Assembly: GCA_009787795.1 (NCBI GenBank) | Contig: WQSP01000005.1 | Location: forward strand, 1-33,543 | Origin: Treponema sp. | GTDB taxonomy: Bacteria; Spirochaetota; Spirochaetia; Treponematales; Breznakiellaceae | Length of the DNA stretch: 33,543 nt | Direction of reading: 5' to 3' | Part shown: in pieces, positions 17,532 to 24,417 of the stretch | Layout of the letters: each line of letters begins with the position of its first letter | Numbering within the stretch: the first letter of the stretch is position 1 | Translations under genes and position numbers: made by a program | Notes under the pieces: generated by a model | Told to the model about the DNA's origin: nothing | Databases searched by the model: none | What the model saw: the letters and a program-made list of their open reading frames with translations, nothing else

Positions 17532-18172
17532 TCTCCCTTATTCCCTTTGGAAGACTGATAAAGACAGATAATATATCCAAGCAAAAGCAAAGCTCCCGCG
17601 GAAGAGCCGAAAATTCCAATCGGGAAAAACGCGCCTTCCGTAAAATACATGATTGTCAGCATTCCCTGAAATGTTCCGGGAAACGAAAGCGAGCAATACG
17701 AGAGAGGTTCTCTTACGATTGAAAAAACGATAATCAAACCGGCAAGGGATGCGGCTTGCGAAACGGCATCCGAAACATGTTCAAAAACATCGGGGCGCGC
17801 ATTTTCGGGAAGCACCTGCTCCACTATCCCCGAACTTGCGCAAAAAAGCGGAACAAGACAAAGAAGCATGAAATTTTCAAATACCACAAACGGGCAAAGA
17901 AGCCAAAAAAGGAAAATGTAAATTGCGCCGAAAAAAGACGCCAAACATGTATAGATGACAGCCTTTCCCTTTACGGGAAAAATTTTATCGCCTGCCGAAT
18001 TCAACAGCGAGGAAAAAACAAGCGCGGTAAAACCGTATACCCAGAACAGACATCCTGCAATTGTAATTGCCCACGAAAGACGCGCGGAAGCCATTATTAA
18101 AAGCCCGGCTCCCATCAATCCCCCAAGAGGAGAGAGAGAACCCCAAAAAGAATATTGCCGGCTTAAACTCAT
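17528..18172 (-). CDS. RnfE-position membrane protein (divergent)
   Basis: Multi-TM protein in rnfE position between rnfG-like and rnfA-like genes; ATGA overlaps on both sides. Confidence 0.5.
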   Translation of the reverse strand: MSLSRQYSFWGSLSPLGGLMGAGLLIMASARLSWAITIAGCLFWVYGFTALVFSSLLNSAGDKIFPVKGKAVIYTCLASFFGAIYIFLFWLLCPFVVFENFMLLCLVPLFCASSGIVEQVLPENARPDVFEHVSDAVSQAASLAGLIIVFSIVREPLSYCSLSFPGTFQGMLTIMYFTEGAFFPIGIFGSSAGALLLLGYIICLYQSSKGNKGE

Positions 18173-18576
18173 TGTGTTTTTCCTTCTATTCTGTCAGTGT
18201 ACATTTTGACAATACTGTCTGGCAAATCTCCAAAAACCTGAACGGCATGAGCGCTTAAGGGAAGAATTTCCCTAACTTCGCCTGTTTGCGCGACAACAGC
18301 TCCAAGAGGAATCAAAACGCCGTCCTGAAACGCGCCAAAAATAAACATTTTATCGTCTGAATATTGAATCGAAAACCAATAACCCAAAAGACCCGCCTTT
18401 GTGCTTTTGTCTTTTATATGCGCCAACAGATAACGCGAATCGCCGTTTGATGTCAAAACATAATTTGCGGAGCGCATCAGATAACTTGCCTGAAGAGGCG
18501 TTGTCAGAATCCATAAAAGCGAAATAAGCAGTAAAAGTCCTGTCACCCAGCCGAAAAAAAGCGCCTTGTCTCTCAT
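18169..18576 (-). CDS. RnfG-position short membrane-anchored protein
   Basis: 135 aa, one N-terminal TM; called by position; no [S/T]GAT flavinylation motif. Confidence 0.45.
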   Translation of the reverse strand: MRDKALFFGWVTGLLLLISLLWILTTPLQASYLMRSANYVLTSNGDSRYLLAHIKDKSTKAGLLGYWFSIQYSDDKMFIFGAFQDGVLIPLGAVVAQTGEVREILPLSAHAVQVFGDLPDSIVKMYTDRIEGKTQ

Positions 18577-19598
18577 ACGGGATTCTCCTTGACAGATGCC
18601 GTATTTTTTCGCGAAAGAAAAATTCTTTCCTCAAGAAGCCTGATAATCGGCGTTATGCAATTTACAAGCGCAATGGCGATAAAACAGCCGGAATAATCCA
18701 TGCATTTGTACCTGAAGAACCATGAAAGTATTGCGCCTAACAATACCGCAAGTATTATCCCCGGTTTTAATTTTGCGCTGCTTGCAGGTTCCGCCGCAAG
18801 AATGAAAGCTGCCGCAATTGTTCCGCCCGAGAACAAACCGTATAACAAATCGCCGTTCCAAAGCATCATCGAATCGCCCGAAAAACGAATCAAAAAACCG
18901 TAAACGGAAAGGAACAAAAGCGGAATCCAGCCGCGGTTTATTCCGATAGCCGTTATTATAATCGTGCCGATTAAAAGCGCAAATATTCCCCTGTCCGCAA
19001 TAATGCCGGGTCCCGAGTTGAAAAGCAAATCGACATAACCGGAAGGAAGCTGAACTTCCGTAACGGAAAAAATCGTGCTGTTGAAAAATTCGGTAACGGT
19101 GTTGTCAATTGCGCTCAAGTCGCCCGTAAATACCATATCGGTAACAGAGGAACCGCCATCCTGCGCATTTTTATATGCGGCTGGCCATGAAAAACGAATG
19201 AAGAGCCATCCGCCAAGAGCCGGGTTCAACCAGTTTGCACCCAATCCTCCAAAACTGTATTTGACGACAGTAATCGCAAAAGCGGTGCCGAATATCACAT
19301 AAACCGGGCTTAGCTGATTTGGAAGAAGCATTGTCAGAATCATCGCTGTAGCGGCTGCGCTTCCGTCTTTTATTTTTGCGCCCCTGCTTGTTCTGCATGT
19401 CAGCAAAAATTCCGTCAATATGGCTGTCGAAAGCGCGGTAAGGGCAATTATCAAAGAACTGCCGCCGTCGCCCAAAGACGATTGCAGAACGCATGCAAAT
19501 GCGCAGCCGCAAATAAGCCACATCCGTCCCGTGCTTGGAACGGAAATGTTAATTTGGGGTTTATGCGAAAATATCCTTTTTGCCTCAGACATTTGCAT
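18573..19598 (-). CDS. rnfD: RnfD/NqrB-like membrane subunit
   Basis: KDGSAAATAMILTMLLPNQLSPVYVIFGTAFAITVVKYSFGGLGANWLNPALGGWLFIRFSWP matches the RnfD core. Confidence 0.85.
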   Translation of the reverse strand: MQMSEAKRIFSHKPQINISVPSTGRMWLICGCAFACVLQSSLGDGGSSLIIALTALSTAILTEFLLTCRTSRGAKIKDGSAAATAMILTMLLPNQLSPVYVIFGTAFAITVVKYSFGGLGANWLNPALGGWLFIRFSWPAAYKNAQDGGSSVTDMVFTGDLSAIDNTVTEFFNSTIFSVTEVQLPSGYVDLLFNSGPGIIADRGIFALLIGTIIITAIGINRGWIPLLFLSVYGFLIRFSGDSMMLWNGDLLYGLFSGGTIAAAFILAAEPASSAKLKPGIILAVLLGAILSWFFRYKCMDYSGCFIAIALVNCITPIIRLLEERIFLSRKNTASVKENPV

Positions 19599-20886
19599 CC
19601 TCCCCCGATTTTTCCATAAAAGTTTCGAGTAACGGAAGCGCCGACGGACACACTATTTTGCAGCATCCGCAGCCGTGACAGCCTGTAGTGCCCGCAAATT
19701 CTATTTCCTGCATCCTTATGCGCTTGTAAATATCCTGCGGATCAAGACCCATCGGGCACACTGCCCTGCACTCGCCGCAATTTATGCAATTCTGAAGACC
19801 GTGAATTGCCGCCTGGGATTTTGCCATCGCGACTATCGCATAACACGTTTTGCCTACAGGTTCGTCAAGATACATCACTTCCCTTCCCGACAAGGGAGAG
19901 CCTGTAACAATTCTTTCGGGAGGTTCTATAAATCCGCCGCATTGTTCTATCACTTCGCTTATGCGCGTTCCGATTCTCACTTTTAAAATTTGCGGTTTTT
20001 TTACCGCAGTGCCTCCGACTGCCACGTATCGATCCAGAATCGGTTTTTTATGCACAACTGCGTCATAAGCCGCGACAAGAACCGCAGGACCAAGAATCAA
20101 AATGGAACCCAAATTCACGCCTTCTTTTTTTTCGTAATCGCGCAGGGCAAGTTCCAGTTCCCGTTTGTTTCTTTGCGGATATTTTGATCCTGTCATTATA
20201 AGAGTTGACGGAGTTTCCAATCTTGCCGCTTCCGAAATAAGAAGCTGACCCAATTCCTTTTCCTTGTGAGAAACCGCAAAAACTATATTTGCAACCTTAA
20301 AACACGATTTTGCGACAATTGCCGCGCCGTCGATTACCGCCTTAATCCTGTCATGACAAAGCGCGTAATCCGCAACAAGCCAAGGATCGTCAAAAACGCA
20401 TCTTACCACAAGCGAAATTTTTTCGTTTTCTTTTCTTGCATTTGATATCAAATCGGAAAGGGGCATTTCGGAATTTTCCATTTCCACTATTCCGTAATCG
20501 GAAATAATGCGCTGAAGATCGTATCCGTTCAATCCGTTCCAAATCATTATTTCGTCTTTTTTTCCGAGCCTTTCGAATGAGCCTTCCATTTTAATCACAA
20601 AGGCATCGTTGTTGATTCCGTCCCTGTCTTTCCATGTCACTTTTCTTATTATTCTGCCGGGAACCGTTGCATGCACATTCGCAGCTCCTGCTCCCGAAGC
20701 TCTTGCAACAAGCATGCCTTCGCGAACCGTTTCTCCAATGGAGACGACAGGGAAAACCTTTCTTGCCCAATTTCCAAGTTGAATTACGGAAATGGCGGGA
20801 AGAAAAGCGTTTACGGCTTGAGATTTTTCCGGTGCCGACGAGTCGTCATAGGGAAGTCCTCCCCTTGGAAAAGAATATACCTTCAT
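19585..20886 (-). CDS. rnfC: RnfC-like subunit with two 4Fe-4S motifs
   Basis: CINCGECRAVCPMGLDP and CHGCGCCKIVCPSALP; GPAVLVAAYDAVVHKKPILDRYVAVGGTAVKKPQ...VRIGT as in RnfC. Confidence 0.87.
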   Translation of the reverse strand: MKVYSFPRGGLPYDDSSAPEKSQAVNAFLPAISVIQLGNWARKVFPVVSIGETVREGMLVARASGAGAANVHATVPGRIIRKVTWKDRDGINNDAFVIKMEGSFERLGKKDEIMIWNGLNGYDLQRIISDYGIVEMENSEMPLSDLISNARKENEKISLVVRCVFDDPWLVADYALCHDRIKAVIDGAAIVAKSCFKVANIVFAVSHKEKELGQLLISEAARLETPSTLIMTGSKYPQRNKRELELALRDYEKKEGVNLGSILILGPAVLVAAYDAVVHKKPILDRYVAVGGTAVKKPQILKVRIGTRISEVIEQCGGFIEPPERIVTGSPLSGREVMYLDEPVGKTCYAIVAMAKSQAAIHGLQNCINCGECRAVCPMGLDPQDIYKRIRMQEIEFAGTTGCHGCGCCKIVCPSALPLLETFMEKSGEDANV

Positions 20887-20887
20887 T

Positions 20888-22336
20888 TTATGCGTCCTTT
20901 CGGCTTCCTCTCATGTTTTTTTTATTATACAACAATTTATTGTTTATAATCAATCCCGGCAAAACGAACAGCAACAATACAAGGAGCGACAAATTGTCGC
21001 CGATTCCGCCCAAAGCGCGCGAATCCGTTGTTGTCCTTGTGCCGCTGTTTACTGTATTGAAAAATTCCATCAGATATTTCAGCGGAAACGGCGGATAATC
21101 GCCCGGCCTGATTTCTGCAGATGCCGCATTTGCGTTCATTACGGGAAATCCGTCAGAATCGGGATAAAAAACAGGGAAAACATCCGAATCCGCGCCAAAG
21201 CGTCTTACGGAAAAAGACGTTTGAAATTCGATATGATCAAAATAATCCTTTTCTTCGATTATTATGTCGAATCTGTTTGAATTGTCGTAGGAACCCGACA
21301 TGCGCGGCGTAAAAATCATTGTTACAAAAGCGCCGACAATAAACGGCAAAATATAAATCGGAAAAACAAATTCCGGGAAACGCCGTTTTACAATTGTTAT
21401 CGGATTGAATCTTTTGTGCTCTACGCCCGAGAACGACACAATTTTAAGCGAAAAGAAAAAAACTGCAAAAGAAACAACCGAAGCCGCGATTAAAAACAAA
21501 AACTGCAATTGCGAAAAAATTACCAATACTGCAAATGCCAAAACGAATACGGGCAGAAAAAACCAGTAATTTTTATACGGCAGAATTATTTCCTTGTACA
21601 TTTCCGCCATTCTTTTTTTAAAATATTTTGAATGCGGACGCGTCGGGTTTACAAGATCTCCCAAAGGTTCCTTTAAAAGAATGAAAAGTCCGTAAAGAAG
21701 GGCTGCGCTTCCTATTCCCGCCGCTCCAAAAAAACCAAGCGAAGACAAAACGGGAATCATCGGTATAATGTTTACGATGCTGCGGTGAACTTTTCTGTTT
21801 CTGTAAATAAAAATCAAAAGCAATGCGGAAGCTGTCGTATAAACGGCAAAAAAGAGAAAAAGCGGCCGCCCTATACCGAAATAATTAACGGAAAAGGGAA
21901 TATCGCGCATCAGTTCCGCCAATTTTTTGTCAAGCGCGTCCGAATTCCAATTGCCCGCCATTAGCGGAATGTATGCGTAACGCTTTCCGTTTCTTACGAA
22001 TATTTCCCGCACTTTGTCGGCATATCCGTCATTGCGCGGATCAAAATCAAAAACTCTTGTGCCGTACTCGTCAAGCGGAATCCTCAAAATGGAATCGAAT
22101 CCGTCCAGAAAAACCCACTGCGTGGATTCGCAGACAGGCTCTCCGACAAAGTACAAACCTGTCGATTGGATAATGGATTTTAACGGTTTGTCTTCGATTG
22201 CGTCTTCATCAACAGAAAGAACCGCATATCCGCCCCTGAACTCTTCAAACCCCATGGAAAAACCGATAAAGTGAAGGGCCATTGCCGCGATGAGCGAAAC
22301 CAAACTTGCTGCAATAACGGAGCGAAAGAAAGACAT
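20888..22336 (-). CDS. Multi-pass membrane protein with large extracytoplasmic regions, unknown function
   Basis: 482 aa, one N-terminal TM, hydrophilic region, then several TM segments; starts the run directly upstream of rnfC (1-nt gap). Confidence 0.8.
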   Translation of the reverse strand: MSFFRSVIAASLVSLIAAMALHFIGFSMGFEEFRGGYAVLSVDEDAIEDKPLKSIIQSTGLYFVGEPVCESTQWVFLDGFDSILRIPLDEYGTRVFDFDPRNDGYADKVREIFVRNGKRYAYIPLMAGNWNSDALDKKLAELMRDIPFSVNYFGIGRPLFLFFAVYTTASALLLIFIYRNRKVHRSIVNIIPMIPVLSSLGFFGAAGIGSAALLYGLFILLKEPLGDLVNPTRPHSKYFKKRMAEMYKEIILPYKNYWFFLPVFVLAFAVLVIFSQLQFLFLIAASVVSFAVFFFSLKIVSFSGVEHKRFNPITIVKRRFPEFVFPIYILPFIVGAFVTMIFTPRMSGSYDNSNRFDIIIEEKDYFDHIEFQTSFSVRRFGADSDVFPVFYPDSDGFPVMNANAASAEIRPGDYPPFPLKYLMEFFNTVNSGTRTTTDSRALGGIGDNLSLLVLLLFVLPGLIINNKLLYNKKNMRGSRKDA

Positions 22337-22343
22337 AAAATGC

Positions 22344-22841
22344 CTATTTCATAAAAAGGTAAAAGCAAATCGCAATGAATATTCCAAGGCAGGATCCCAC
22401 AAGCACTTCCAAAGGCGTATGCCCCTGCACTTCTTTTACGGAATGAAAATCAAGACCTGTTAATTTTGCCGATTGCTTGCCAAGATTGTTAAGGGCTTTT
22501 GCCTGCAAACCTGCCGCTCTTCTGACTCCGACAGAATCGCGAAGAACGACCATCGCAAAGAACAAACAAAAAATGAAAAAATCGGAATCGATGCCGTGCC
22601 TGATGCCTGCCGATGTTGCAAGAGCGCAAACTGTCGCAGAATGGCTGGAAGGCATTCCGCCGGTACGCCATATCATTGTCTCTATTGCATCACGCCTGGT
22701 TTTGTGTTTGAAGGTTATCAGATAAAAAACCATCTTTAGAACTTGAGCAACACACAAGCTTGATACAGTGGACAGAAACATGGGATTAAAAAACAACGAT
22801 TTTATCGCCATTGCGGCATTCATTTTTTTATCATCCATCAA
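22344..22841 (-). CDS. Divergent PAP2 family (DUF212/YuiD-like) protein
   Basis: RTGGMPSSHSATVCALATSAGIRHGIDSDFF...VLRDSVGVRRAAGLQAKALN...VKEVQGHTPLEVLVGSCLG. Confidence 0.88.
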   Translation of the reverse strand: MMDDKKMNAAMAIKSLFFNPMFLSTVSSLCVAQVLKMVFYLITFKHKTRRDAIETMIWRTGGMPSSHSATVCALATSAGIRHGIDSDFFIFCLFFAMVVLRDSVGVRRAAGLQAKALNNLGKQSAKLTGLDFHSVKEVQGHTPLEVLVGSCLGIFIAICFYLFMK

Positions 22842-22861
22842 AGCGCATTTCTTGTCAATAT

Positions 22862-22869
22862 GGTATAAA
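22862..22869 (+). promoter_or_regulatory. Extended -10 element (TGG-TATAAA) for the RluA-family gene
   Basis: tggTATAAA, -10 at 22864-22869, 7 nt before ATG 22877; no SD. Confidence 0.5.
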
Positions 22870-22876
22870 TATCAAT

Positions 22877-23875
22877 ATGGAACTTATAACAGGGGAAAAT
22901 GACAAGGGTCGGCGGCTTGACAGAATCCTTCGCAAAGCGCTTCCCGACTGTCCTCTTCCTTTGATTCACAGGCTTTTAAGGCAAAAAAAGGTGTTGGTTG
23001 ACGGGAAACCGCATAAAGCCAATGACAGAATTGATGAAGGAATAACGATTTCCATTCCGTCTTTGAATGCCGCGGATCAGGGGTTTAAAATCAAGGAGCG
23101 GGGGTTGGAAGCCGTGGATCGGTTTGTCAAACCGGAAATATTGTGGGAAGGGATGGGGCTTGTTGCCGTCAACAAACCTGCGGGCGTTGCCGTTCACGGA
23201 GATAACAGCCTTGATACAATTGTCCGCTCGTATCTTATCGACAAATTAACACCTTCCCTTTCATTTGCACCCGGTCCGCTTCACAGGCTGGACAAACCGT
23301 CAAGCGGCATCGTTGTTTTTTCTTCCGGTCTTGAAGGAGCGCGTCTTTTTACAAGTTTAATGCGCGAACAGAAAATAAAAAAAACCTACCTTGCAGTAAT
23401 CGAAGGCAAACTTGAAAAAGAGGAAATTTGGCAGGACGAACTTTTGCGCGACAAGGAAATGAAGAAGACATTTGTTGCAAATAAAATAAGAAATACCCCG
23501 CATAAAAATAAAACAAAGACCGCAATTACAAAGGTTACGCCGTTGTCTTTTAACGGCGAATGCACTTTGATAAAAGCGCAAATTGCCACAGGAAGAACTC
23601 ATCAGATACGCGCACAGGCGGCATCTCACGGGTATCCGCTTTTGGGAGATGTCAAATACGGAGCAAAGAAAACAGGAAATAAGGAATACAAGATAAGAAA
23701 TAAGGAAAATGTTGAGTTTTTTTTGCATGCATGGAAGCTTGAATTTTTGGATGTAAAAATTGAAGCTCCTTTGCCTCAAACCCGAATGCCAATCGCTTCT
23801 CTTATTGCTTCCACAAGCGTTTTTCTGTCGGGAAGCCTTCCCGAGATACCGGGAATTTCTACGAGTAACGGATAA
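22877..23875 (+). CDS. RluA-family 23S rRNA pseudouridine synthase with S4 domain
   Basis: GRRLDRILRKALPDCPLPLIHRLLRQKKVLVDGK (S4), GPLHRLDKPSSGIVVFSSG (HRLDxxTSG motif), IATGRTHQIRAQAASHGYPLLGD. ATG 22877 preferred over 22811. Confidence 0.92.
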   Translation: MELITGENDKGRRLDRILRKALPDCPLPLIHRLLRQKKVLVDGKPHKANDRIDEGITISIPSLNAADQGFKIKERGLEAVDRFVKPEILWEGMGLVAVNKPAGVAVHGDNSLDTIVRSYLIDKLTPSLSFAPGPLHRLDKPSSGIVVFSSGLEGARLFTSLMREQKIKKTYLAVIEGKLEKEEIWQDELLRDKEMKKTFVANKIRNTPHKNKTKTAITKVTPLSFNGECTLIKAQIATGRTHQIRAQAASHGYPLLGDVKYGAKKTGNKEYKIRNKENVEFFLHAWKLEFLDVKIEAPLPQTRMPIASLIASTSVFLSGSLPEIPGISTSNG

Positions 23876-24093
23876 TTGCCCGAAAGCTGCCAATCTGTCA
23901 TGTAATCGCCAAGCCAATCTGCGGTTTCTTCCGTTAGCAGCAAAACACGGCAATAAGGTTCGTCGATTGCTTTTTCCGTAATGTCCTTAAAAACAAATAC
24001 AGCGTGCTGCTGATCCCTGACTGCGATTCCGTCAATGCCTATAAAACGAAAAGCCGTTACAAGCTCTTCGTCGCCAAGAAAAAAATAATCCAT
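23776..24093 (-). CDS. V/A-type ATPase subunit F
   Basis: MDYFFLGDEELVTAFRFIGIDGIAVRD...VLLLTEETADWL...PLLVEIPG. Confidence 0.85.
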   Translation of the reverse strand: MDYFFLGDEELVTAFRFIGIDGIAVRDQQHAVFVFKDITEKAIDEPYCRVLLLTEETADWLGDYMTDWQLSGNYPLLVEIPGISGRLPDRKTLVEAIREAIGIRV

Positions 24094-24102
24094 TTAAAAA
24101 TG

Positions 24103-24417
24103 TCAAAGGAATAAAATCAGGAACGCCACGATTAATCCCCAAAGACAGATTCCTTCCGCAAGACCTACAAGCGGAAGCGCTTTCCCGAAAAGGTCCGGGT
24201 TTTCGCTCATGGCTCCCATTGCGGCGGAGCCAATGCGTCCTACCGCAATGCCGCCTGCAATACAGGAAATGCCAACCGATAAGGCTGCCGCAATGTATTT
24301 TAATGAAGAAGCGATCGATGCGCTCTCTTCGCCTGCGCCATGCTCCTGCGCAAATGCACCAAACCCGAAAAAACATCCAATAAGAGCCGCGCACAAAACA
24401 ATTACAATCCTTTTCAT
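24103..24417 (-). CDS. V/A-type ATPase proteolipid subunit K
   Basis: Leader-like N-terminus then two-TM hairpin GISCIAGGIAVGRIGSAAMGAMSENPDLFGKALPLVGLAEGICLWGLIVAFLI. Confidence 0.9.
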   Translation of the reverse strand: MKRIVIVLCAALIGCFFGFGAFAQEHGAGEESASIASSLKYIAAALSVGISCIAGGIAVGRIGSAAMGAMSENPDLFGKALPLVGLAEGICLWGLIVAFLILFL

